DNA of 64,000 nucleotides, from NCBI RefSeq assembly GCF_000426825.1, contig NZ_AUGC01000001.1, forward strand, positions 372,001-436,000, in the 5' to 3' direction. Position numbers and translations under genes: made by a program. This document shows, piece after piece, positions 39,967-48,924 of the stretch; the stretch's first letter is position 1, and every line of letters starts with the position of its first letter. This DNA comes from Thermonema rossianum DSM 10300. Lineage in GTDB: Bacteria > Bacteroidota > Bacteroidia > Cytophagales > Thermonemataceae. The notes beneath the pieces are model-generated. The model was not told where the DNA came from, made no database searches, and saw nothing but the letters and a program-made list of their open reading frames with translations.

Positions 39967-40827
39967 ATGTCAAAACCCAATGAATACATGAACGAACGCG
40001 AACTACAGGCTCTTATTACACTATTGGACGACGAAGACGAAGTGGTGTACCGGGAAGTAAGCAACCGTTTGCTTTCCTTAGGCGAAAGAGCCATCCCTTA
40101 TCTCGAGCGGGCATGGGAGGCTTCTCTGAACCCTTTGGTGCAGAGCCGTATTGAAGGACTCATCCACCGCATGCAGTTCGAATCTTTAAAAGAAGACCTG
40201 CAAGCATGGATGGAGTACGAACAAGAAAATTTGCTCAAGGGGATGTGGTTGCTGGCGCGCTATCAATATCCCGACTTGTCATTTGAAGACCTTGCCCAAG
40301 AGTTCAATCGCCTGTATTATGATGTATGGTTTCAGTTTCGTGAAGGGTTGCACCCGCTCGACCAAATACAGCTGCTCAATCGCGTATTTTTTAAAGAATG
40401 GAAATTCACGGGCAACACCCAAAACTTTCATGCCCCTTCCAACAGCATGATTCATTTGGTGCTCGAAAGCCGCAAGGGCAACCCCCTGACGCTCTGTGTG
40501 CTTTACCTGCTGGTTGCACAGCGCTTGAACCTGCCCGTGTACGGCGTGAATTTGCCCGTGGTGTTTGTTTTGCTTTATCGCAGTCGTGAGTTAGAGTGCT
40601 ACATCAATGTTTTTAACCAAGGTTCTGTCTTTGTAAGGAACGACATAGAAGAATATCTCAAACAATTGAACGTAGAGCCGCAACCTGCTTTCTTTGAGCC
40701 CTGCACGCATGCCGATATTTTGGCGCGTGCCTGCCGGAATCTTATTTTTTCATTTAAAGAGCTGGGCGAAACACACAAAGTGGCAGAAGTAGAGCAGCTC
40801 TTGGAAATAGTGGAGCATTATAAATAA
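39967..40827 (+). CDS. SirB1/transglutaminase-like protein
   Basis: 286 residues from the ATG at 39967 (MSKPNEYMNE); another ATG lies at 39988. The SirB1 (Transglut_core2) domain is identified by FEDLAQEFNRLYYDVWFQFR, LNRVFFKEWKFTGNTQNF and the motif RKGNPLTLCVLYLLVAQRLN followed by GVNLPVVFVL. The usual family motif ends GVNLPGHF; here the His is replaced (PVVF). Function unknown. Its 3' end overlaps the convergent acetyltransferase gene by 10 bases. Confidence 0.82.
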   Translation: MSKPNEYMNERELQALITLLDDEDEVVYREVSNRLLSLGERAIPYLERAWEASLNPLVQSRIEGLIHRMQFESLKEDLQAWMEYEQENLLKGMWLLARYQYPDLSFEDLAQEFNRLYYDVWFQFREGLHPLDQIQLLNRVFFKEWKFTGNTQNFHAPSNSMIHLVLESRKGNPLTLCVLYLLVAQRLNLPVYGVNLPVVFVLLYRSRELECYINVFNQGSVFVRNDIEEYLKQLNVEPQPAFFEPCTHADILARACRNLIFSFKELGETHKVAEVEQLLEIVEHYK

Positions 40828-41489
40828 GGTTCGTCCACCCGGCGTCGGCGTATCACTTGGGCCGGTGTGCCATAGGCCACCACTTCCGCAGGCACATGCC
40901 GTAGCACCAAAGCGCCCGCCCCTATGACCGTGTCATGACCTATACAAACACGCTGAAGCAGACGTACCCCCAATCCTATGGCTGCGCGCTGTCCGATGCG
41001 CACTTGTCCGCCGGTAATTACCCCCGGTGCCAGGCTGCTGAATGCATCCATATAGCTGTCATGGTCCAACGAGGCGTGATGATTGATGATGCAGCCGCGC
41101 CCTACATGGCAACGAACGCCCACCACGGCCATGGCTGCTACGAAGCTGCCGGCATCGATGTGTGCCGACGCAGCCACTACGCTGTCCGGATGGCACACGG
41201 TAGCCCACTCTACGGCATGAAGTGCTTCTATTTGAGTCATGAGCTGCGCCCGCCGGTAATTATCGCCTATGCCTACAATCCATGCACAGGGCGCGCAGCG
41301 GGCTTGCCACCCTGCAATCATTCCGGCAGCTTGTTCAGGATGCTGTGCCATCCATTGAGCATCGAGCTCAACATGCGTGATGGTGGCATACATACCACTC
41401 AAGGCAGCGGCATCGGCAACGACGGCGGCGTGCCCGCCCTTACCCACAATTACCAACTGCTTTTCTTTGCGCTGCTTTTGTATTCTCAT
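40818..41489 (-). CDS. NeuD/PglD-like sugar acetyltransferase
   Basis: 223 residues. A Rossmann-like N-terminal part (LVIVGKGGHAAVVADAAALS) precedes a left-handed beta-helix of hexapeptide repeats (VVAASAHIDAGSFVAAMAVV, then the catalytic-His segment INHHASLDHDSYMDAFSSLA). This matches the NeuD/PglD family that O- or N-acetylates sugars for glycan synthesis. Start at 41489 (MRIQKQRKEKQ); the long in-frame extension to 41984 is antisense to the Fe-S gene and is rejected. No glycan genes adjacent. Confidence 0.85.
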   Translation of the reverse strand: MRIQKQRKEKQLVIVGKGGHAAVVADAAALSGMYATITHVELDAQWMAQHPEQAAGMIAGWQARCAPCAWIVGIGDNYRRAQLMTQIEALHAVEWATVCHPDSVVAASAHIDAGSFVAAMAVVGVRCHVGRGCIINHHASLDHDSYMDAFSSLAPGVITGGQVRIGQRAAIGLGVRLLQRVCIGHDTVIGAGALVLRHVPAEVVAYGTPAQVIRRRRVDEPYL

Positions 41490-41508
41490 AATGAACAAGC
41501 TACCTTTG
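41476..41508 (+). promoter_or_regulatory. Promoter of the nfu gene
   Basis: TTTTG (41476-41480), 20-base spacer, TACCTTTG (41501-41508), 35 bases before the ATG. The -33 element lies inside the first codons of the divergent acetyltransferase. Confidence 0.7.
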
Positions 41509-41543
41509 TTGTGCGTTTGTAAATAAAAACAACGGACAATATT

Positions 41544-42137
41544 ATGCAAACCCTGAAGCCAAAGCGCTATGTGAATGTGTACACAGAGGCGAACCCCAAC
41601 CCACAGTCTCTTAAGTTTGTGGTGAACTTTATGCTGGTTGCCGATGGTGAAAGTTATGAGTTTACGCCGGAGCATGCAGAAGGTTCGCCCTTGGCAGAAA
41701 CCATTTTTAAAGAGTTCCCTTTTGTAGAAAAAGTGTTTATTGCTGCCAACTTCATCACACTGACCCGTAACGAAAGCATCGAGTGGGAAGAAGTAGTGCG
41801 TCAAATCAAACAGTTTGTGCAGCAGTATTTGGAAGAAGAAAAGCCGGTATTGGCGCAAAGTGCGGCCGTAAGCAGCAATGCCATCCGCGAAGGCGATTCG
41901 TTGATAGTGCAAAAGATAAAAAGCATCTTGGACGAGTACGTGCGCCCGGCCGTAGAGCAAGACGGTGGCGCCATTACCTTCCATTCCTTCGACGAAGCCA
42001 CCGGACAGGTGAAGGTATTGTTGCAGGGGGCGTGCAGTGGTTGCCCTTCTTCTACCATGACCCTGAAAGCCGGTATTGAAAACCTGCTTAAACGTATGGT
42101 GCCCGAAGTGAAAGAGGTAGTTGCCGAAGGTGTTTAA
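41544..42137 (+). CDS. NifU-like Fe-S scaffold/carrier (Nfu type)
   Basis: 197 residues. An N-terminal Nfu domain (TEANPNPQSLKFVVNFMLV) is followed by the NifU C-terminal domain (ILDEYVRPAVEQDGGAITFH), with the cluster-binding cysteines at 164 and 167 in GACSGCPSSTMTLKAGIE. Nfu proteins carry 4Fe-4S clusters to target enzymes such as aconitase, which is encoded 7.5 kb downstream. Monocistronic, with its own promoter and terminator. Confidence 0.93.
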   Translation: MQTLKPKRYVNVYTEANPNPQSLKFVVNFMLVADGESYEFTPEHAEGSPLAETIFKEFPFVEKVFIAANFITLTRNESIEWEEVVRQIKQFVQQYLEEEKPVLAQSAAVSSNAIREGDSLIVQKIKSILDEYVRPAVEQDGGAITFHSFDEATGQVKVLLQGACSGCPSSTMTLKAGIENLLKRMVPEVKEVVAEGV

Positions 42138-42190
42138 ATACGACGAACAACCGGTACTCAGTGAATAAACATCTTGTCATAACCCTTTTT

Positions 42191-42234
42191 GCGCCCTATA
42201 TCAGCCCGGCCTGTTATAGGGTGCTGCTTTTTTT
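42191..42234 (+). terminator. Terminator of the nfu gene
   Basis: GCGCCCTATA (42191-42200) pairs with TATAGGGTGC (42215-42224, one G-U pair), loop of 14, followed by TGCTTTTTTT. Confidence 0.88.
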
Positions 42235-42251
42235 GAGAAGGAAATGAAACT

Positions 42252-45200
42252 ATGAGCCTGACAACCCAAGAACTACTGACTTTCTACGAACGCGACAGCC
42301 TGGTGCAGCTTTTGCACCACCATCTTTCGCAAGGAAATGCCAAGGTACACGCAAAAGGGCTGAGCGGCAGTTTGCCCGCAGTGCTGGTGGCTGCTTTGGC
42401 GCGTCTTGAGCCTTCCAAAGTGCATACGTTGGTATTGAACGACAGGGAAGAGGCTATTTACTTTTTCAATGACCTGCAAAATCTGCTGCCCGGTCGTCAG
42501 GTGATGCTTTACCCCTCGTCTTACCGGCGCCCTTATCACTACGAAGAAGTAGAAAACGCCAATGTATTGATGCGCTCGGAGGTGCTGAATGCCTTGCGCA
42601 AGCGCACGGTACAGGCGCCTTTGATAGTCACCTATCCCGAAGCACTGTTTGAAAAGGTAGTCAACAAACGTACGTTGGTAGAGAATACTTTCCCCATACG
42701 GATAGGCGACAAGCTGGATACTGCCTTCTTAACGGAGTTTTTGAGCACCTATGACTTTGAAGCAAGCGAGTTTGTATATGAACCGGGGCAGTTTGCTGTG
42801 CGGGGCGGCATCATCGACGTCTTTTCTTTCGCCGACGAATACCCTTACCGCATAGAGCTCTTCGATGACGAAGTGGAGAGTATCCGGCAGTTTGACCCCG
42901 AAACGCAGCTTTCCAAAGAGCAGCTGAGCGAAGTGAATATTGTGCCCAACCTGCAAACCAAGTTTTTGCATGAGGCGCGCGAGTCTTTTTTGGAATACCT
43001 GCCCAAAGAAAGCGTACTTTGGTTTAGCCGCTTGGAATACACGCTTGAACTGCTGGACAAAGCCTTTGAAAAAGTGGCGGCTACCTTCGATGTCATCATG
43101 CAAAAAACAGCACAGAGCAGCGTGGTGACAGCCCCCGTGCAGCTTTTCGATAACGCCACTTCTTTCATAAAACAATTAAATGCACATGCGGTCGTAGAGT
43201 TTTCATCCACTGCCTTCCTGAAGGAAAGCCGGCTTTGGGAATATGTTTCCGCACCGCAGCCTTCTTTTAATAAACGCTTTGAGTTGCTTGCCGAAGACCT
43301 GGCACAGTGGCAGCAAAAAGGATATATGTGCGTGCTTATTGCTGAATCTGCGCAGCAGATAGAGCGCCTGCGGCGTATTTTTAAAGACATTCAAGCCGAA
43401 GTGCAATTCCACGAGTGGCTCATAGGGCTGCGGGGCGGCTTCATTGACCACCAATTGCGTATTGTATGCTATACCGACCACCAAATTTTTGACCGGTATT
43501 ATCGCTACAAAACCCGCAGTCTTTTCAACAAAAGCAAAGCCATCACACTCAAGGAGCTGCAGTCACTCCAGCCCGGTGATTACGTTACCCACATCGATTA
43601 TGGTATTGCCCGCTTTGCTGGCTTGACAACCCTCGAGACCAATGGGCGCAAGCAGGAAGTCGTGCGCCTTATTTTTAAAGACAACGATGTTTTGTATGTC
43701 AATGTGCACTCATTGCACAAAATTGCCAAATATGCCGGGAAAGAAGGGCAGGTGCCCCAAATCAGCAAGCTGGGCAGCAACGAGTGGGAGCAAAAGAAAA
43801 AGCGCGTCAAAAAGCAAGTAAAAGACATAGCCAAAGAGCTGATTACACTTTATGCCAAGCGGCGTGCAGCACAAGGCTTTGCCTTCCCACCGGACAACTA
43901 CTTGCAGGCTGAGCTTGAATCTTCGTTCATGTATGAAGACACGCCCGACCAAGCCCGCGCCACGGAAGAAGTGAAGCGCGACATGGAAAAGCCTTACCCC
44001 ATGGACCGCCTGGTGTGCGGCGATGTAGGCTTTGGAAAAACCGAAGTGGCCATACGGGCGGCTTTCAAAGCGGTCTGTGCCGGAAAACAGGTAGCTGTGC
44101 TGGTGCCCACTACCATCTTAGCCATGCAGCATTACCACACTTTCACCAACCGCTTGGCAGATTTTCCCTGCACGGTGGCCTATATCAACCGTTTTAAATC
44201 GTCGAAAGAAATTAAACAAACCCTTGAAGCACTTGCCAAAGGCGAAATAGACATAATCATTGGTACCCACCGGCTGCTCAACAAAGACGTGGTGTTCAAA
44301 GACTTGGGACTGGTCATCATCGACGAAGAACAAAAATTTGGTGTGCAGGCAAAGGAAAAGCTGAAGCAGATGCGCGTGAACGTGGATTGCCTGACACTGA
44401 CGGCAACACCTATTCCCCGTACCCTGCACTTTTCACTGATGGGGGCACGCGATTTGTCGGTGATTGCTACCCCGCCCCCAAACCGCCGCCCTGTCCTTAC
44501 GGAAGTACACACTTTCAGCGAAGAGTTTATACGCGATGCCATCCGTTTTGAGTTGGAGCGTGGCGGGCAGGTCTTCTTTGTACACAACCGCGTGAACGAC
44601 ATCGAGTCGGTGGGCGACATGATTTTGCGCCTGGTGCCCGACGCCAAACTCGGTATTGCCCACGGACAAATGGACGGCAAGCATCTGGAAAAGGTGATGA
44701 CCCGCTTTATCGAAGGCGAATACGATATCTTGCTTTCTACCAATATTATAGAAGCCGGTTTGGATATTCCCAACGCCAATACCATCATCATCAACCATGC
44801 GCATATGTTCGGTTTGTCTGACCTGCATCAGATGCGGGGCAGAGTGGGGCGTTCCAACAGAAAGGCTTTTTGCTACTTGCTCATTCCCTCGCAAACGGCG
44901 CTTACCCGTGAAGCACACCGCCGCCTCAAAGCTTTGGAAGAGTTCTCTGACTTGGGCGATGGTTTTAAAGTAGCCATGCGCGACTTGGACATACGGGGCG
45001 CCGGCAATCTGTTGGGCGCCGAACAAAGCGGTTTTATCAATGATATTGGATTTGAAACCTACCACAAAATACTGGATGAAGCCATTCAGGAAGTCAAGCA
45101 AGAAGAATTCAAAGAGTTGTTTAGCGAAGAACTGTCTCAAAAGCTGTTGCGTCCGCAGGAGTGCATCATTGAAACCGATTGGGAGCTGCGCATTCCCGAA

Positions 45201-45605
45201 GAGTATGTAAGCAATATCACCGAGCGTCTGCGTCTTTACAATGAACTGGATAACCTGCACTCAGAAGAAGACCTGCAGCAATTTGCCTCTGCTTTGGCCG
45301 ACCGCTTTGGTCCTCTGCCCAATGAAGTGAACGACTTGCTCGAAACCGTGCGCTTGCGCTGGATAGCCGAAAAGCTTGGTTTTGAAAAGCTGGTTTTGAA
45401 AAACAATAAAATGAAAGCCTATTTCCTGGACAAAGAAGAATACTTTCAGTCGGAAGTATTCGGGCATATTTTGCGCTTCGTGCAACAAAACCCCGACAAA
45501 ATACGTCTCAAGGAATCGAAGGGAAAGCCCGTTTTGATAGCGCAAGGAGTGATGAATGTCAAGCAAGCGATTGACTTATTGCGCGATATGGAAAAAAATG
45601 CGTAA
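42252..45605 (+). CDS. mfd: Transcription-repair coupling factor Mfd
   Basis: 1117 residues. Removes RNA polymerase stalled at DNA lesions and recruits UvrA. N-terminal UvrB-like region (YEPGQFAVRGGIIDVFSFAD), then the RNA polymerase-interacting CarD-like domain (LQPGDYVTHIDYGIARFAGL), then a RecG-like motor: Walker A GDVGFGKT at about 590, DEEQ box near 691, TATPIPRTLHFSLMGARDLS, and MRGRVGRSNRKAFCYLL. The C-terminal domain is present (RLRLYNELDN). Starts 17 bases after the nfu terminator. Confidence 0.97.
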   Translation: MSLTTQELLTFYERDSLVQLLHHHLSQGNAKVHAKGLSGSLPAVLVAALARLEPSKVHTLVLNDREEAIYFFNDLQNLLPGRQVMLYPSSYRRPYHYEEVENANVLMRSEVLNALRKRTVQAPLIVTYPEALFEKVVNKRTLVENTFPIRIGDKLDTAFLTEFLSTYDFEASEFVYEPGQFAVRGGIIDVFSFADEYPYRIELFDDEVESIRQFDPETQLSKEQLSEVNIVPNLQTKFLHEARESFLEYLPKESVLWFSRLEYTLELLDKAFEKVAATFDVIMQKTAQSSVVTAPVQLFDNATSFIKQLNAHAVVEFSSTAFLKESRLWEYVSAPQPSFNKRFELLAEDLAQWQQKGYMCVLIAESAQQIERLRRIFKDIQAEVQFHEWLIGLRGGFIDHQLRIVCYTDHQIFDRYYRYKTRSLFNKSKAITLKELQSLQPGDYVTHIDYGIARFAGLTTLETNGRKQEVVRLIFKDNDVLYVNVHSLHKIAKYAGKEGQVPQISKLGSNEWEQKKKRVKKQVKDIAKELITLYAKRRAAQGFAFPPDNYLQAELESSFMYEDTPDQARATEEVKRDMEKPYPMDRLVCGDVGFGKTEVAIRAAFKAVCAGKQVAVLVPTTILAMQHYHTFTNRLADFPCTVAYINRFKSSKEIKQTLEALAKGEIDIIIGTHRLLNKDVVFKDLGLVIIDEEQKFGVQAKEKLKQMRVNVDCLTLTATPIPRTLHFSLMGARDLSVIATPPPNRRPVLTEVHTFSEEFIRDAIRFELERGGQVFFVHNRVNDIESVGDMILRLVPDAKLGIAHGQMDGKHLEKVMTRFIEGEYDILLSTNIIEAGLDIPNANTIIINHAHMFGLSDLHQMRGRVGRSNRKAFCYLLIPSQTALTREAHRRLKALEEFSDLGDGFKVAMRDLDIRGAGNLLGAEQSGFINDIGFETYHKILDEAIQEVKQEEFKELFSEELSQKLLRPQECIIETDWELRIPEEYVSNITERLRLYNELDNLHSEEDLQQFASALADRFGPLPNEVNDLLETVRLRWIAEKLGFEKLVLKNNKMKAYFLDKEEYFQSEVFGHILRFVQQNPDKIRLKESKGKPVLIAQGVMNVKQAIDLLRDMEKNA

Positions 45606-45762
45606 ATTTCATACCTGACTTATCGATAAACTTTAAAATTTCTTTTATTTGTAAATAGAAAGTTAAAAGATATTGCAAAATTCTGACGATCATTTATATT
45701 GTTTGGTACAATTCATGTGGTAGAAACTTCAGCTTTGGTGCTATCAAAAAGTTAAACAAGTT

Positions 45763-47196
45763 ATGAGAAAACATGGGAAATTAGCCGGAAGCCTTCTGTT
45801 GACGGGTGCGATGCTATTTGGTGCTACTTCTTGTAAGCTCTTCAAGAAAAAGGAGCAGGGCTTTGAATTTCAGATTCAAAAAAGTACGGATGTGCACCGC
45901 AAGGGCATGATTAGCCAGGTGACGGGCATCCCCTATAACTACGAAGACACCGTAAATAACGTAACCAGCCTGGTTGTAAATGAATATCTTGGCCAACCCG
46001 ACGGACCCAACCTGGTATTTATTGAAGGCGGACGTTTCGTAATGGGCTCAGGCGAAGAAGACATCCTTTATACACGCGACAACAGAGAGCGCACCATCAG
46101 TATCCAGTCTTTCTTTATGGACCGGACCGAAGTGGCCAACATCCACTGGCTGGAGTTTATGCACTACTACGAAAAACCTCAAAACCAAGGAACCATACAA
46201 GAAGACTTTAAACTGGTGTTGAGCCCTGATTACACCAGCAGCTATGAAGTGTTCCGTAAGCGTATCCTTTTGCCTGACACTACCGTTTGGGCAAGCGATA
46301 AAGCCTTCAACGACTCTTATGTACAAAACTATCTGCGCTATCCCGGCTTCCGCTTTTTCCCGGTTGTGGGAGTTTCTTGGGTGCAGGCAAAAGCATTTTG
46401 CGCGTGGCGTACCAAAGCTGTGAACGAATACTTGTTTGCAGAAGCCAAGAAGAAAGACAAAGACGGGCGCCTCAACGAATATAAACCCGGACAGGTACCC
46501 TTGGAAAGCGGGGTGGTATTGCCCGACTATCGTCTGCCTACCGAAGCAGAATGGGAGTATGCAGCCAAAGGCTTGATTGGTACTCAATATAACGATGAGA
46601 ACCAGTCCAATGGCCGGATTTACCCCTGGGACGGGCACTCTCTGCGCAACCCCTATGGGAAGGAAATGGGTACTTTCTTAGCCAACTTTAAGCGTGGACG
46701 CGGCGACTATGCCGGTATTGCCGGAAAACAAAACGATGGTGCCTTGATTACCGAATGGATTTACGCATACCCGCCTAATGACTTCGGTTTGTACAACATG
46801 GCAGGTAACGTAAACGAATGGGTGGAGGATGTGTACCGTCCGTTGGCTTATCAAGACTTTGACGACCTGAACCCCGTACGCCGTGAACGTCTCGATAGCA
46901 CCCGCTTGCGTCCGGACTCTACTTTGTCCGTATATGGCGACGATGAAGAAAACTACTTGATACGCAAAGCCGATGGAGGCAAGGAGCTGAACTCGCTCAT
47001 CAACGATGATGCCCGTGTGTACAAAGGCGGTTCTTGGAAAGATGTGGCTTACTGGCTGTCACCCGGTACACGCCGCTTCCTCGACAAAGACAAAGCAACC
47101 AACGATATAGGTTTCCGTTGCGCCATGATCATGGCAGGAGAGAAAGAAGGGGAAAACAGACGGAAAAACGATCCCAGAAAATATAGAAAGAAGTAA
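45763..47196 (+). CDS. gldJ: GldJ-like gliding/T9SS lipoprotein, copy 1
   Basis: 477 residues; lipoprotein signal with lipobox Cys24 (FGATSC). The rest is a sulphatase-modifying-factor (FGE) fold: NLVFIEGGRFVMGSGEEDIL, FFMDRTEVANIHWLEFMHYY, DYRLPTEAEWEYAAKG, NMAGNVNEWVEDVY and KGGSWKDVAYWLSPGTRRFL. GldJ/GldK use this fold structurally in the type IX secretion/gliding machinery rather than as enzymes. It ends in a basic tail (NRRKNDPRKYRKK). Which of the two copies is the true GldJ cannot be settled here. Confidence 0.88.
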   Translation: MRKHGKLAGSLLLTGAMLFGATSCKLFKKKEQGFEFQIQKSTDVHRKGMISQVTGIPYNYEDTVNNVTSLVVNEYLGQPDGPNLVFIEGGRFVMGSGEEDILYTRDNRERTISIQSFFMDRTEVANIHWLEFMHYYEKPQNQGTIQEDFKLVLSPDYTSSYEVFRKRILLPDTTVWASDKAFNDSYVQNYLRYPGFRFFPVVGVSWVQAKAFCAWRTKAVNEYLFAEAKKKDKDGRLNEYKPGQVPLESGVVLPDYRLPTEAEWEYAAKGLIGTQYNDENQSNGRIYPWDGHSLRNPYGKEMGTFLANFKRGRGDYAGIAGKQNDGALITEWIYAYPPNDFGLYNMAGNVNEWVEDVYRPLAYQDFDDLNPVRRERLDSTRLRPDSTLSVYGDDEENYLIRKADGGKELNSLINDDARVYKGGSWKDVAYWLSPGTRRFLDKDKATNDIGFRCAMIMAGEKEGENRRKNDPRKYRKK

Positions 47197-47214
47197 GAAA
47201 AAGTATAAAAATTG

Positions 47215-47251
47215 CAAGAAAAGGCTTTGTTTGCAAAGCCTTTTCTTGTTT
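47215..47251 (+). terminator. Terminator between the two gldJ-like genes
   Basis: A perfect 15-base stem, CAAGAAAAGGCTTTG (47215-47229) with CAAAGCCTTTTCTTG (47234-47248), loop TTTG, followed by TTT. Confidence 0.88.
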
Positions 47252-47291
47252 AAGAGCATTCTGCAAAACTAAATTTGAAATTGGGCTTATG

Positions 47292-47299
47292 TAAATTTG
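47292..47299 (+). promoter_or_regulatory. Putative -7 element for the second gldJ-like gene
   Basis: TAAATTTG matches TAnnTTTG, 91 bases before the ATG. The nearest upstream TTG is 14 bases away, so the -33 element is not convincing. Confidence 0.4.
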
Positions 47300-47389
47300 T
47301 TTAACCTTTTGCATCTTTTTGCGTAAAGAAGAAAGGTGCATTTGGTACAGTTCCTGTACTTTACACTTAGTAAAAGAACCGTGATTGCA

Positions 47390-48850
47390 ATGATGAAAAT
47401 GCCTGCGGTAAGGGTGCGTCTTGGAGGAATGATGCTGTTGGTGCTGCTTATGACTTCCTGCAAAGTCTTTCAGAAAAAAGATGACTTTGAGAAGCAGTCA
47501 GCCAAAGGTCCCAAAAAAGGGGCAGTAAGCCAAGTGACAGGCATTCCTTACAATGACTCTACTTATGAAAACAGCTATCAACTGCGTGAATTTTCCGGAC
47601 AAATAGCCGGGCCGGGACTGGTCTATATCGAGGGGGGGAGTTTTGTGATGGGCGTTACCGAAGAAGACGTCATGCACCTTTCGTCAAGTAAGCTTACCCG
47701 GGTCACTGTACCTTCTTTTTATATGGACCGCACGGAAGTAGCCAACTTGCATTGGCTCGAGTTTATGAACTACTATGAAAAAAATCCCGGCGATGTGCCT
47801 CAAGGGGTAACCTATGAAGAATATCGTGAGTTGATTTTGTTGCCCGACACAACCGTTTGGGCATCCGAAGGTGCCTACAACGACGCCTATGTGAAAAACT
47901 ACTTGCGCTATCCCGGTTTCCGGATGTATCCGGTCGTGGGGGTGTCTTGGATTCAAGCACAGGAGTTTTGCAAGTGGCGAACCATGATGGTAAATAAGGC
48001 CATTGAAGCCCAAACTTACGTTACAGGTCTGAAGAAAAACAATAAAATAGACGAAGGGCAAGTGGTGCAAACCCAGCCCAAAGATGGTTTGCGCTTGCCT
48101 GATTACCGTTTGCCTACCGAAGCAGAGTGGGAATATGCGGCTTCGGCCCGGGTGGGTGTGCGCTATGATGACGAGCGCGACCAAACCAAGCGCCTATACC
48201 CATGGGATGGGCGCGCGCTGCGCAACCCTTACAAAAGGCATGGCGGTTATTTTATGGCTAATTTTAAGCGTGGGCGGGGCGACTATGCCGGCATAGCCGG
48301 CCGCCAAAACGATGGGGCAGTAATGACTGAGTGGATTTATGCCTATGCACCAAACGATTTCGGGCTATACAACATGGCAGGTAACGTCAATGAGTGGGTG
48401 GAGGATGTATATGTGCCCGAAGGTTGGGAAGATATTGTAGATATACAAGCCATCAAACGCTACGAGCGCTTTACCGACTCGTCTTCGGCAGCCAAGTTCC
48501 GCATGAAAGTATTGCTTTATGATGAAGAAGTGTTGGGCAAAGACGGGGCATTGAAGGACTCTAACTTGGTGATGCACGAGAATTTAATGACCTTCCCCAA
48601 TAGTTTTTTCAAAGACTATATCGATCCGGCAAACCCACAGATTTACCGGGTATATAAAGGCGGCTCTTGGAAAGATGTGGCTTATTGGTTGGCGCCCGGT
48701 ACCCGTCGTTTTATGAAAATGACAGAAAGCTCTGCTACCGTAGGGTTCCGATGTGCTATGAGTTATATGGGTGGACAGGATTTGCCTGAGGGGGATTATA
48801 CAGAGCAGGAAAAGAAAAAGTGGTGGCAGTTGAAAAGAGACAGGGAATAA
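47390..48850 (+). CDS. GldJ-like gliding/T9SS lipoprotein, copy 2
   Basis: 486 residues from the ATG at 47390 (a second ATG follows directly). Lipobox LMTSC puts the lipidated Cys at 24, as in copy 1. The FGE-like fold is parallel to copy 1: GLVYIEGGSFVMGVTEEDVM, FYMDRTEVANLHWLEFMNYY, DYRLPTEAEWEYAASARVG, NMAGNVNEWVEDVYVPEGWE, KGGSWKDVAYWLAPGTRRFM. It differs in an insert around residues 360-400. A terminator and separate -7 box between the copies suggest independent expression. Confidence 0.87.
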   Translation: MMKMPAVRVRLGGMMLLVLLMTSCKVFQKKDDFEKQSAKGPKKGAVSQVTGIPYNDSTYENSYQLREFSGQIAGPGLVYIEGGSFVMGVTEEDVMHLSSSKLTRVTVPSFYMDRTEVANLHWLEFMNYYEKNPGDVPQGVTYEEYRELILLPDTTVWASEGAYNDAYVKNYLRYPGFRMYPVVGVSWIQAQEFCKWRTMMVNKAIEAQTYVTGLKKNNKIDEGQVVQTQPKDGLRLPDYRLPTEAEWEYAASARVGVRYDDERDQTKRLYPWDGRALRNPYKRHGGYFMANFKRGRGDYAGIAGRQNDGAVMTEWIYAYAPNDFGLYNMAGNVNEWVEDVYVPEGWEDIVDIQAIKRYERFTDSSSAAKFRMKVLLYDEEVLGKDGALKDSNLVMHENLMTFPNSFFKDYIDPANPQIYRVYKGGSWKDVAYWLAPGTRRFMKMTESSATVGFRCAMSYMGGQDLPEGDYTEQEKKKWWQLKRDRE

Positions 48851-48881
48851 GCTCCTTTTCAATATTCACATAAAAAAAGAA

Positions 48882-48916
48882 AGAAGCCTTGACTCTACTC
48901 AAGGCTTCTGCTTTTT
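48882..48916. terminator. Terminator between gldJ copy 2 and the TPR gene
   Basis: AGAAGCCTTGA (48882-48892) pairs perfectly with TCAAGGCTTCT (48899-48909), loop of six. Plus strand continues GCTTTTTC; minus strand continues through TTCTTTTTTTA, so it can act both ways. Confidence 0.85.
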
Positions 48917-48924
48917 CAAGACAA

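Noticed and set aside
41490-41984. N-terminal extension of the NeuD-like acetyltransferase
   Set aside because: Runs antisense through the Fe-S gene; the family N-terminus begins at 41489.
45606-45762. Promoter or terminator between mfd and the first gldJ-like gene
   Set aside because: A/T-rich, with only imperfect short repeats and no perfect TAnnTTTG; nothing supportable.
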